DNA of 64,000 nucleotides from Alisma plantago-aquatica (Eukaryota > Streptophyta > Magnoliopsida > Alismatales > Alismataceae): NCBI GenBank assembly GCA_963693085.1, contig OY856409.1:503707303-503771302 (forward strand), read 5' to 3'. The notes below the pieces were generated by a model. The model was not told the DNA's origin. It worked only from the letters and a program-made list of their open reading frames with translations, and did no database searches. The position numbers and the translations under genes were made by a program. This document shows positions 10,492-22,505 of this stretch, in pieces. How positions within the stretch are numbered: the stretch's first letter is position 1; every line of letters begins with the position of its first letter.

Positions 10492-12691
10492 ATGAACAAA
10501 ATTAAGTTGAGATATGACCAAGGACTCTAGTTGCATATTTCTATGTCTGTCTCAACTTAACATAATGAGATAACAAATTAATTCAAGTATCTAAAACTTC
10601 TAACTTGAAAATATACAATTCTTTTAAATCACCAAAGACAAAATTTTGCCTTAATTAAAGTTCTCAAAGCATAAAGACTTAAAATATAATTAGTTGAGAT
10701 TTGATCTAAATATTACTTTGATATTCATATGCTCTATCTCAACCAAGCTAAATTTTCAAATTGCATGATTGAATTGAAAATGAACTTTGTTTTTACTTGG
10801 AAACAATTACTGAAAACAGTTCTGAAATAGTACAGAACTTTTCTCGGTCGAGACACTGTCGACCGAGAAGAACTGTCGGTCGAGAAATGGTCGACCGAGC
10901 AGGTTTTTGTTGTCAAGTCTGAAATAAATCTGCTGAACTTGTTTTCAATTAACCTAGCTTGCTATTAATTTGTTATTAATGACTGATTTTACATGCAAAA
11001 CAAGAATAAATTTTGAAGACCATCTTTTGAAAACTTATAAACCTAAATGAGATTATTTTGGTTTATCCTTTAAATGGTTTAAAACTGAAAATCATGATTA
11101 GTTTAATCAAAAGAAATTACTGTTTTATCATTGTTCACATGATCTTTCCTAAAGTATTTCTTGGTGTATCTATATAGGAACCATGTGTATTGATAATTAG
11201 TCTAAATGATCATAATCATTGTATTTCATGAAATTATCATTATAATGAATGCTTCTATTATTCTATTCAAAATAATTGTGCCATACTCATTATGTTTCAT
11301 TGGCTTGTTTAAAATAATCTTTAATCCCTATATACAAACCATGGATGGATAATATTCTTGATCATCGTCATTTAGCTTATATGAATATTCTATTTTGCAT
11401 AAATAGTAAAATTTCATGGAAAAAATGCATCTTGACATAATAGATAATGATTGTTGTGTGAACGACTTGAAATAAATGAATAATGATGCTATGACAAGCC
11501 AAGCAGTGTCTCTTAGAACAAAAATATTAATGTTTTATCTATTTGTTTGTTCTAAGAAATCACAAGCAAAATCTTGACTTTAAGATATTAATCTTGCTTC
11601 CAAGGATATATGTTTCTAAAGAATCCTATGATTCATCTGAAAATGAGGGTATAAGAAGAAATGAAATTAATATATATGTACCTATAGCAAAGCTTAGGAG
11701 ACATCATTCAAAATGAATACAGTCTAGGAAAATCAAGGATAAAGACTTCATTGAGATGTCTATATTCAGTTTTTTAATTGATAAAACTTCTTCATAATAG
11801 GTATAACTCAAAGTGCTTCAAATTGATATTTATTTAATAAAGTTACCTGCAGATATTATACTTCACATATGAGTGTTCAAATTGGAAATCTGCAGAAATT
11901 GCCTCTTAGTTGAAATCAAGTTTGACCAAGGGGTACTATGGTCGAAGTCAAGGTCAACCTAAAATAAGCTTGACTAAATGCTTATTTTTACATCATTTTA
12001 CTGCACTTAATATTAGTATCTTGATTCAAAATGTGTTTAACATATTGAAAACATAATTTTAGTGCATAACTCTCATAAAAGGTCAACTTATTATGATCTA
12101 ATATTGATTGTGACCTTAGAATCCTTAAATTATCTTGACTATAAGATTAAGGGGGAGCTCACAAAAACAAATTTGATTATTTGATTAAGAAGCTTACAAA
12201 ACATTGCAAATATCAGTTGAAGCTTGTTATGACCTTAGTATTCTTACTCTTGGCTATGAAGAAATCTACACATTTCATATACCTTGTTCTTAAAGGAATT
12301 CTCTAAACAAATATGGGCTTAACATCCTGTGCATTTGGTTAGAGACACCTTTCATGTACTCTAAGCTTAAAGGATTCTCATATCATTTTCAGGGCCTAAC
12401 ATTCCTTGTAAAATGAGTGAGAAATTAATACACATATGCCATAAACTTAAAAGAAACTCGTATCATTTCAAGGCTTAACATCCTTTGCAAATGATTGAGA
12501 AACAAATTGTGGCTAAATTTGACAAAAATGGTTTACAATTATATTAATCCCTTAGTTTTGCAAACTGAATATCTTATTAAGGGGGAGCATCAAATTATGA
12601 AATTAAGGGGGAGAAATAAAAGTCATACTTAATATTTATCTTGGTTATCTTTTTGAAATGACAAAGGGGGAGAAATAATATAAAATCAAAA
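10492..12691 (+). other. Non-coding part of internal region 1
   Basis: About 2.2 kb, AT-rich and without an ORF of note. It contains the hairpins at 10841-10899 and four polypurine-tract-like runs AAGGGGGAG near 12150, 12582, 12607 and 12664. The last is 20-odd bases before the LTR and is the likely true polypurine tract. Internal region 2 (15117-17315) repeats all of this with scattered differences. Confidence 0.7.
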
Positions 12692-14149
12692 ACATTATGA
12701 TACTACCTTTATTTTGATGATGACAAACATTTCATTTTTGTGGTTTTAACGTGCTATTTGAGTATTTCAGGAACAAGCATGTAAGGTGGTGGATAACAAA
12801 GACTTGGAAGAACAATTTGATAAAATCGCTTTATTTTCATGATCGTAATCAAATGTAAATGCTTGTACAAGTATATAATGTACAAGTATATAATGTACAA
12901 GTAATTAGATATCATGTAAATCAAGCGTTTAGATCTTCCCTATCCACTCACAACACTTAGATAGGTCATTCATCATGATAGTATCACAATTGCACATTGA
13001 TACACACACTTAGTAAATGAATACAATGAGTCAGTAATATTCTCGGTCGACAAATCGTCGATCGAGAAAATATCGGTCGACAAAAACTTCGACCGAGAAA
13101 CTCTCGGTCGACAAAATCTTCGATCGAGAATAGACCCTACTAGCCGTTAGACCCAGCAGACAAGGTGGTTGGGAGTTGGAAATGAACGTTGTAAACACTT
13201 GCTCCAGGAAGTCCCTCGGCCGACAAAACTTCGACCGAGAAGGACTCTCAGTCGACAAATCTTCGACCGAGAAGAGTTCTGTCTGCACTTTTCAGGGTCA
13301 ATTAACTAGCCGTTACAAATGCAATTAGTGAACACATAACGGCTAGTTGAGCACTAAGAACCCCCTAGAAAGTGTCTAGAACGTCCTTAAGCACTTGTAG
13401 GTCATTTCTATAAATAGGACATGCCTTAGGACACCTAAACTCACTAATCTTCACTTGTGATACACTTGAGCTTACACTTGCAATTGTGAATCTGTTTTGA
13501 GAAATTGAGCAACACTTGCATTGGCTATTCTTCTCCTTGCTCTAATTTCGTGTCCTATAGGCTAGTATCTCCTATCCACAGCAATCACACTTCCATATAC
13601 ATTGGTTAGGAGATCTACACGCTTGATATAGGTAAATCAAGCCTTGTGCTTCAAAGGTTAAGTGTAATTTCCTTTTTTCCTTCTTGTTCCTTTTATCCTT
13701 TGTATTCTCCTTGCTACTCCTAGGGTTGGAGGCTGCGGATTGGAGAAGGTCTTCTCGGAGGAGAAGGTGGACTTCGAACTACTTCAAGAAGGCTATTGCA
13801 ATGGGAAGCTACTTCAAGAGGAAGGCTACTTCAAGGGGGAGCTTGAAGTTACTTCAAAAAGGTTGCTTCAAGGTTGGTGCAATTACTTCTAGGTGAAGGC
13901 TGTTCGAAGAGTTTGGTGAAAGAATTGTAATTTTATGTAAAGTCCTTGTGAGGTAATAAAATTTAATTCTTTCAAAATCCCGGTTGGGTAAGCAACCGGG
14001 TAGTGGACTGACTTCCTTAGTATTTTCTAAGGTTGGAACCACTCTAAATCCTTGTCCCCTTGTCCAATATTTTTGTGGTTGGTTGTTTGAGTTAAATAAT
14101 TGTTAAATTAACTTTAAAACCCTATTCACCCCCCACTAGTGGTTTTTCA
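12692..14149 (+). repeat. LTR 2 (central) of the nested element
   Basis: It is homologous to LTR 1 from 8075 onward. It is preceded by AAAGGGGGAG and 16-20 AT-rich bases instead of the TGTTGGCTAAATTGG that starts LTR 1. TATA box at 13409-13416. Two copies of the TATAATGTACAAG unit. It serves both as 3' LTR of the first unit and 5' LTR of the second. Confidence 0.85.
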
Positions 14150-14196
14150 ATTGGTATCAGAGCAGGATTCAAGGAGCTCTAATCGAGTCTTGAAGT

Positions 14197-15116
14197 ATGA
14201 AGGGTGGTGGTGTCTACAACCGCAAACAAAGGAAAAGTATGGAGCAATCTTCAACAAGTTGCAGTTGGTGCTTAGGAACAAGCCACACAACACTTGGTTG
14301 CCCGTGGAGGTCAAAGAAGGAAGATACGCATAAAGAATGTCTTATTGCTACAATAAGTGAAGAAGAAGAAGAAGAAGAGGTAAGCCTTTTTGATTTATCT
14401 AAAGAAGAGCTAGTTGCTAGTCTTGAAGAGACACACAATAAATATATTGAGTGCAAGAAGAAATTAAAGAAATCTAATAAAGAAAATGATGAGTTACATG
14501 CTAAGCTTCTTGCTCTTACATCTGAAAATGAAGATCTCAAAAAGGTTATTGAAGATCATGATATTAAGCTAAAATCTGTAGAAGCAAATTGTAATCTTTT
14601 TTCTCTAGAAAAGTTAAATTTGCAAACTCAAGTAAATGATCTTCAAAAACAACCTGTTCTGTGTACACATCTAGATTATGATACTATTGTGAAAAAAAGA
14701 GATTCCTTATTATCTAATCTAGATCAAGCAAAGTTAGACATAAATAAAAGAATGGATGAGATTGTTAAGTTGCAACAAAAAGTTAGTAGGTTGAATAACA
14801 ATGATACGCTTGATAAAATTTAAATAATTCTTACCATCAAATTGGAAGGAGAGGACTAGGTTACAAGCCTAAAGAAAAATCTTATCAAAAACCTAGTTGG
14901 GGAAGAACACAAGTGCCAAAGAGTCAATCTATGTATGTACCTAAAGGCACAAATACATATGTACCCAAGAACAACCTAGAACAAAATCATAGAAAGAGAT
15001 ATGAGATTGATTCTATATGTTGTCATTACTGTTTGCGCCTTGGACACTATTATTTTTCATGTCCTTACAAGAAAAAGGATGTCGAGTTAGTATGGGTTCC
15101 AAAACCCCCAAACTAA
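14197..15116 (+). pseudogene. Second gag copy, inactivated by a one-base deletion
   Basis: Nearly the same as the gag at 9568. One T is missing in the run after GATAAAA near 14817-14821, giving an early stop at 14821-14823 after 208 codons. The knuckle-bearing C-terminal part continues in another frame (14913-15116). The Glu run is one codon shorter than in copy 1. The break removes the zinc knuckle from the predicted product. Confidence 0.85.
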
Positions 15117-17315
15117 ATGAACAAAATTAAGCTGAGATATGACCAAGGACTCTAGTTGCATATTTCTATGTCTATCTCAACTTAACATAATTAGATAACA
15201 AATTAATTCAAGTATCTAAAACTTCTAACTTGAAAATATACAATTCTTTTAAATCTGCAAAGACAAAATTTTGCCTTAATTAAAGTTCTCAAAGCATAAA
15301 GACTTAAAATATAATTAGTTGAGATTTGATCTAAATATTACTTTGATATTCATATGCTCTATCTCAACCAAGCTAAATTTTCAAATTGCATGATTGAATT
15401 GAAAATGAACTTTGTTTTTACTTGGAAACAATTACTGAAAACAGTTCTGAAACAGTACATAACTTTTCTCGGTCGAGACACTGTCGACCGAGAAGAACTG
15501 TCGGTCGAGAAATGGTCGACCGAGCAGGTTTCTGTTGTCAAGTCTGAAATAAATCTGCTGAACTTGTTTTCAATTAACCTAGCTTGCTATTAATTTGTTA
15601 TTAATGACTGATTTTACATGCAAAACAAGAATAAATTTTGAAGACCATCTTTTGAAAACTTATAAACCTAAATGAGATTATTTTGGTTTATCCTTTAAAT
15701 GGTTTAAAACTGAAAATCATGATTAGTTTAATCAAAAGAAATTACTGTTTTATCATTGTTCACATGATCTTTCCTAAAGTATTTCTTGGTGTATCTATAT
15801 AGGAACCATGTGTATTGATAATTAGTCTAAATGATCATAATCATTGTATTTCATGAAATTATCATTATAATGAATGCTTCTATTTTTCTATTCAAAATAA
15901 TTGTGCCATACTCATTATGTTTCATTGGCTTGTTTAAAATAATCTTTAATCCCTATATACAAACCATGGATGGATAATATTCTTGATCATCGTCATTTAG
16001 CTTATATGAATATTCTATTTTGCATAAATAGTAAAATTTCATGGCAAAAATGCATCTTGACATAATAGATAATGATTGTAGTGTGAACGACTTGAAATAA
16101 ATGAATAATGATGCTATGACAAGCCAAGCAGTGTCTCTTAGAACAAAAACATTAATGTTTTATCTATTTGTTTGTTCTAAGAAATCACAAGAAAAATCTT
16201 GACTTTAAGATATTAATCTTGCTTCCAAGGATATATGTTTCTAAAGAATCCTATGATTCATCTGAAAATGAGGATACAAGAAGAAATGAAATTAATATAT
16301 ATGTACCTATAGCAAAGCTTAGGAGACATCATTCAAAATGAATACAGTCTAGGAAAATCAAGGATAAAGACTTCATTGAGATGTCTATATTCAGTTTTTT
16401 AATTGATAAAACTTCTTCATAATAGGTATAACTCAAAGTGCTTCAAATTGATATTTATTTAATAAAGTTACCTACAGATATTATACTTCACATATGAGTG
16501 TTCAAATTGGAAATCTGCAGAAATTGCCTCTTGGTTGAAATCAAGTTTGACCAAGGGGCACTATGGTCGAAGTCAAGGTCGACCTAAAATAAGCTTGACT
16601 AAATGCTTATTTGTACATCATTTTACTGCACTTAATATTAGTATCTTGATTCAAATGTGTTTAACATATTGAAAACATAATTTTAGTGCATAACTCTCAT
16701 AAAAGGTCAACTTATTATGATCTAATATTGATTGTGACCTTAGAATCCTTAAATTATCTTGACTATAAGATTAAGGGGGAGCTCACAAAAACAAATTTGA
16801 TTATTTGATTAAGAAGCTTACAAAACATTGCAAATATCAGTTGAAGCTTGTTATGACCTTAGTATTCTTACTCTTGGCTATGAAGAAATCTACAAATTTC
16901 ATATACCTTGTTCTTAAAGGAATTCTCTAAACAAATATGGGCTTAACATCCCGTGCATTTGGTTAGAGACACCTTTCATGTACTCTAAGCTTAAAGGATT
17001 CTCATATCATTTTCAGGGCCTAACATTCCTTGTAAAATGAGTGAGAAATTAATACACATATGCCATAAACTTAAAAGAAACTCGTATCATTTCAAGGCTT
17101 AACATCCTTTGCAAATTATTGAGAAACAAATTGTGGCTAAATTTGACAAAAATGGTTTACAATTATATTAATCCCTTAGTTTTGCAAACTGAATATCTTA
17201 TTAAGGGGGAGCATCAAATTATGAAATTAAGGGGGAGAAATAAAAGTCATACTTAATATTTATCTTGGTTATCTTTTTGAAATGACAAAGGGGGAGAAAT
17301 AATATAAAATCAAAA
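15117..17315 (+). other. Non-coding part of internal region 2
   Basis: This repeats 10492-12691 with scattered substitutions. It carries the hairpin pair at 15466-15524 and the same four AAGGGGGAG runs. No gene was seen. Confidence 0.75.
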
Positions 17316-18793
17316 ACATTATGATAATCCCTTTATTTTGATGATGACAAACATTTCATTCTTGTGGTTTTAACGTGCTATTTGAGTATTTCAGGAACAA
17401 GCATATAAGGTGGTGGATAACAAAGACTTGGAAGAACAATTTGATAAAATCGCTTTATTTTCATGATCGTAATCAAATGTAAATGCTTGTACAAGTATAT
17501 AATGTACAAGTATATAATGTACAAGTATATAATGTACAAGTAATTAGATATCATGTAAATCAAGCGTTTAGATCTTCCCTATCCACTCACAACACTTAGA
17601 TAGGTCATTCATCATGATAGTATCACAATTGCACATTGATACACACACTTAGTAAATGAATACAATGAGTCAGTAATATTCTCGGTCAAAAAATCGTCGA
17701 TCGAGAAAATATCGGTCGACAAAAACTTCGACCGAGAAACTCTCGGTCGACAAAATCTTCGATCGAGAATAGACCCTACTAGCCGTTAGACCCAGCAGAC
17801 AAGGTGGTTGGGAGTTGGAAATGAACGTTGTAAACACTTGCTCCAGGAAGTCCCTCGGTCGACAAAACTTTGACCGAGAAGGACTCTCGGTCGACAAATC
17901 TTCGACCGAGAAGAGTTCTATCTGCACTTTTCAGGGTCAATTAACTAGCTGTTACAAATGCAATTAGTGAACACATAACGGCTAGTTGAGCACGAAGAAC
18001 CCCCTAGAAAGTGTCTAGAACGTCCTTAAGAACTTGTAGGTCATTTCTATAAATAGGACATGCCTTAGGACACCTAAACTCACTAATCTTCACTTGTGAT
18101 ACACTTGAGCTTACACTTGCAATTGTGAATCTATTTTGAGAAATTGAGCAACACTTGCATTGGCTATTCTTCTCCTTGCTCTAATTTCGTGTCCTATAGG
18201 ATAGTATCTCCTATCCACAACAATCACACTTCCATATACATTGGTTAGGAGATCTACACACTTGATATAGGCAAATCAAGCCTTGTGCTTCAAAGGTTAA
18301 GTGTAATTTCCTTTTTTCCTTTTTGTTCCTTTTATCCTTTGTATTCTCCTTGCTACTCCTAGGGTTGGAGGCTGCGGATTGGAGAAGGTTCTTCTCGGAG
18401 GAGAAGGTGGACTTAGAACTACTTCAAGAAGGCTATTGCAACGGGAAGCTACTTCAAGAGGAAGGCTACTTCAAGGGGGAGCTTGAAGTTACTTCAAAAA
18501 GGCTGCTTCAAGGTTGGTGCAATTACTTCTAGGTGAAGGTTGTTCGAAGGGTTTGGTGAAAGAATTGTAATTTTATGTAAAGTCCTTGTGAGGTAATAAA
18601 ATTTAATTCTTTCAAAATCCCGGTTGGGTAATCAACCGGGTAGTGGACTGACTTCCTTAGTATTTGCTAAGGTTGGAACCACTCTAAATCCTTGTCCCCT
18701 TGTCCAATATTTTTGTGGTTGGTTGTTTGAGTTAAATAATTGTTAAATTAACTTTAAAACCCTATTCACCCCCCCCCCTCTAGTGGTTTTTCA
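17316..18793 (+). repeat. LTR 3 (3') of the nested element
   Basis: It ends in CCCCTCTAGTGG then TTTTTCA, directly followed by GTCAT. TATA box at 18048-18055. Three copies of the TATAATGTACAAG unit near 17487-17540. The start matches LTR 2, not LTR 1. The first hairpin has a damaged arm (GGTCAAAA). Confidence 0.85.
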
Positions 18794-18798
18794 GTCAT
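18794..18798. repeat. Right target-site duplication GTCAT
   Basis: Matches 8055-8059 exactly and marks where the interrupted gypsy LTR resumes. Confidence 0.9.
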
Positions 18799-18960
18799 AC
18801 GAGAAACCCTAATTAAGGGTGATTCCATGAGAAACCCTAATTGAGGGTGATTCCATAAGAAACCCTAATTGAGGGTGATTCCATGAGAAACCCTATATGA
18901 GGGTGATTCCATGAGAAACCCTAATTGAGGGTGATGCCATGAGAAACCCTAGTTGGGATG
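18799..18960 (+). repeat. 28-bp tandem repeat with telobox motifs, copy in 5' LTR
   Basis: About six units of GAGAAACCCTAATTGAGG plus GTGATTCCAT in tandem. Each unit contains AAACCCTAA, the plant telobox word, followed by a near-palindrome CCCTAATTRAGGG. The nested element inserted at the left edge of this array. Confidence 0.85.
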
Positions 18961-21707
18961 AATAATAAATCTTAATTATGGGCAATGTGATGAGAAAGCC
19001 TAATGAAGGGTGATGCTATATGCAATCCTAACCCTAATGAAGTATGATAGTGTGTGAAACCCTAAACCCTAGTAAAGGGTGATGGTATTGGAGACCTAAT
19101 CCTAATAATGGAATAATGATTATTACACTGATAAGGGAAGTACCTAAAGTGATTGATTATAGGTAACCTTATAGAAAGCAATGCCTTAACTTGAGATAAG
19201 TATGTATCATTAAAGATAGTTGTACAAATTCAAATGGGTGACCTATGCACTACATGATAAAGGTGATAGGTTAGTGGTTAAAGTATTAAGAGGGAAATAT
19301 CTTAATACAAGGTCAGTTGATTAACTTAAGTAAGATGGAAATTAGGAGAAAAGTGATACATCAAGACATGATAGATATCACATTTAGCATTTTAGGGTCG
19401 ATATACCTTGATGCACCTCAAATCCAATATACTTGGATAAGAAACACAAGAAGTGTGTGTTATGTAAATTGTTACAATGAAGATGTAATGAACTCAATGC
19501 AATTTAACAAGTGTTGACTAACATACTATGAGAAAGGGGTTAAGCCAAGATAATGAGTATGATATAAACATACCATGGTAAGGTTGAGAGATGAACTCAT
19601 ACCTTGAATTGATAATTATTAATCATATATGATGAAAGTAATGACAATGAGTAAATACTTATGATATTATTGAATGCTCCTAGAGGTGTGGAGCAATATA
19701 TTAGGGTTGGACTAATAATGTGAACATGAAACCCTAACTAATGTGAAATGGGAAATCCTAACCCTTAATTGAGCAATGGAATGGAAAATCCTATTTGATA
19801 GTAAACCCTAATCCTAATAAAGGAATGGTGGTGTTACTATTGTATCACATGATGTGATAAGTTATTTTTATGGATGTTATCATGTGTATCAACCATACAG
19901 GTATCATGATATGATAAGAATAGCAAAATATGAGCTATGATGATTATTTGATATAGATGTTGATTGTCCTTGTGAGCCATATGAACAAGCTGTTGCCAAG
20001 TGAAAGGTGACAAGACACCTTATGGCCTTGTGAGCCATGTGAGATGCTTGTGTAACAAGTATCATGTATACCTCGGTCTAAGGACCTAGAGGTAATAAGT
20101 TACCTAATAGATGGTAACAATGATTAGTGATGAACTGAGGGTATGAATACCCAGATTTGATAAGTATGATAATGATATTGTTGATAAATGTGAACTTTCA
20201 AGTAATGAAAGGAGGGACTGAGATTCCAATGTCTTATAAAGACTGAGAAGTAATTGTGATAATAGTACATGTTTCTTTGTAGCAATTGTCATAATAATTC
20301 CTGTTTGAGAACTTGACTTATGCTAAAAGAATATACTAATGTACTTAATTAATCAAGCGAAATCATACCATGTAGAGCCCTGACCATAGATCCATCATCG
20401 TTAGTAATTTGGTGATGGTGAAATAGGTTGCTCCGCGGCATAACCTGGAGTTTGCATATTTTTGAATATGTGCGGATTGATGGGCGAACATATCCTTACG
20501 TCCTAATGAGGGAATTAATGGAAGGTAAACATTAAACCTCTCAATCCTTCATTATTTTTACCGGGATAGATGTATCACGAATCTCCCGATGATTGGGATA
20601 GATGCAGTACACATCTCCCAATAATACTTAATGCCAGATCGATGGAGGTAAACATGAAATCTCTCGATTACGAAGAGAGTACATCTGCCACTGTAACTCT
20701 GTAGTGAAGTTTCTAGTATACCCTAGAAAGCTATGTAGCAGAGACACAAGATGCCCTACATGTGATCTCGCACTGACCGAGATGTGGGAGGTCTTGGAAG
20801 CCGACTCTTCCATTAATCTTATATGGTACCGATTTCGACTTTGCAATGGTCGGTTGGAGTATGAGCGGTATACCTCATATCCTCAGGGCATAAGTGTGAT
20901 TGTAAAATGTAATCAGCCATATAACATGTTTGCTTAAGGATTGAATATGGAAATTTATTGGCTGATGTTACATTTCTTTTATGCATCTCTAGTTGATAGA
21001 TGTTATTTATATCTCTTTACATTCGTTGCAAGTAGATGGATAAATTACGACTCTACGATGGGTAGATGTATTGTTCTCCTTAGGAAAGGAGATTATTTCA
21101 CTTTGTTCATACAATGAATTATCTATTGTTAAATATATATAAAATCCTTATGCTCAGTTTTATTTTAATAAACTGCAATAATAATGATTTAGTGAAGAGT
21201 TATATCTCTCGTTGGGGAAATTTTCAATTGTCTCACCCCCGTGGGATCCAACATTTTTAGGTGGACGCAGACAAGGAAACAGAATCCCCACAGCAGAGAA
21301 AGGACAGTATCAGTAGGGACAACAATTAGATCTCAGGTGGAGATACTGTCTGTCAAGTCATATAAATAGTAGTCCTATGTGTTGTCTCTCTACTCTCAGG
21401 TCCTCGGAGTTAGTAGTTAGTGTTTTTAATGAATCGATCTAAAATTTTGGCTTGATGCCTCGAGGTTCTTATGCTATTTGTATATAATGTTAATAGGGCA
21501 GTTGATGGATGTAATCCTCGAGAAGAGATGGTACAAGTTATGTACTTATGAACTAGGATGTAAATGTTACACATTGGTTCTTGATGAAAGAGTTTTCCTA
21601 TGTTTGGATCTCTTTGTAAATGGTTTTAATTTTTAGTAATTTTCAGCAATCCGCTGCTAATGTTTAATTCCACTTAATCAGTAACGATTTGTTTATCGGT
21701 CTTTACA
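18799..21707 (+). repeat. Ty3/gypsy 5' LTR, second segment
   Basis: Continuation of 5067-8059, collinear with 27155 onward in the second LTR copy. It begins in a 28-bp tandem array and ends TCTTTACA, with the primer-binding site four bases later. With the nested element removed the LTR is about 5.9 kb. An ORF at 20704-20937 is also open in the other copy (29024-29293) but differs mostly by amino-acid changes, so it is not treated as a gene. Confidence 0.8.
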
Positions 21708-21711
21708 AGTT

Positions 21712-21725
21712 TGGTATCAGAGCTC
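21712..21725 (+). other. Primer-binding site of the gypsy element
   Basis: TGGTATCAGAGCTC follows the LTR end (TTTACA) and is complementary to initiator tRNA-Met. It marks the start of the internal region. Confidence 0.8.
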
Positions 21726-21840
21726 TAGGTTCACCGAGTCTACAGAGACATAGGACTAAGGTAGTAGAGTCTATTCTAAGCATCTTCCAGTCTATCTGAT
21801 AGTGACTTTTGCTCATAGGAGAAAGAAGTAAAGTTTGAAG

Positions 21841-22505
21841 ATGGCTGAGTCACACAAAGAATATGCTGTAGAAAGCAGCAATGCTGCACCATGAAGAGGT
21901 TCATGGGATTAGGCAAGAGAGGAACAAATGCTTGAGAACCCTCAAGCTAATCCAACTATGATAAGAAATCCTTCTTTAAGTATCACTATTGGGAAAATTA
22001 GGAAAACTATGATGTATTTAGTGGATCAAGCATTGGCAATACAACCTAGATTACCAGCCCCCAATGATGAAATTCTGGATTTAGACCGAATTTGTGCTCA
22101 ACCTCAGCCTGTTGAATCAATAAATAGTAATGGAAGGAATAGGATACAACCTAAAATCATGGTCTGTCACAAGTGTAGGAAACCTGGACATATCAGAAGG
22201 TATTACCCAGAGAAGAAAAATAAAGTGATGATTGAGAAAAAGGCCTATCCAAACTCAGGAACATAGGCCTAGTAGTTCCAAAAGGAAGAAGTTTTTGGTA
22301 CCATCAGTACAACTAGAGCCTAGTACACCAAGGCAATGGCTACTTAGAAAGGGTAAAGAACCTTCTAGACCACATCTAAAGCCCAGAATTTGCTACCAAT
22401 GTAGATAGGTAGGACATCTGGCAAGAGATTGCTCAGTCAGAAATGTTATGGTGAATCAACCCTTGAGGATGAATCAACCGAAGGCAGTGAACTATCCACG
22501 AATCA
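21841..22505 (+). pseudogene. Gypsy gag remnant with two zinc knuckles
   Basis: Opening at the ATG at 21841 (MAESHKEY) the frame meets stops within 20 codons, then is open from 21928 to 22266. The first knuckle reads CHKCRKPGHIRRYY, with the fourth cysteine replaced by tyrosine. A second knuckle (CYQC.-VGHLARDC, with a stop inside) lies in another frame near 22391-22434. Two CCHC knuckles at this spacing are usual for the C-terminal end of plant gypsy Gag. The main capsid region is absent between start and knuckles, so most of gag as well as all of pol has been deleted. Confidence 0.65.

Larger units (their letters stand above)
8060..18793 (+). mobile_element. Nested gag-only LTR element in tandem form (LTR-INT-LTR-INT-LTR)
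   Basis: The insertion of about 10.7 kb begins TGTTGG, ends TTTTTCA and is flanked by GTCAT. It has three LTRs (8060-9520, 12692-14149, 17316-18793) and two near-identical internal regions (9521-12691, 14150-17315), each with a primer-binding site, one gag-like ORF and about 2.2 kb of non-coding DNA. There is no protease, integrase or reverse transcriptase. This fits the non-autonomous 'terminal repeats with gag' (TR-GAG) class. The Gag resembles the C-terminal part of SIRE-like copia Gag. The three-LTR form is most simply explained by unequal recombination between LTRs of sister copies. Confidence 0.88.

Noticed and set aside
18799..18960. Interstitial telomere tract
   Set aside because: The AAACCCTAA words are spaced in 28-bp units rather than in a 7-bp telomere repeat.
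20704..20937. Shared ORF in both gypsy LTRs (also 29024-29293)
   Set aside because: Differences between copies are almost all amino-acid changing, so there is no sign of selection for protein, and no upstream signals.
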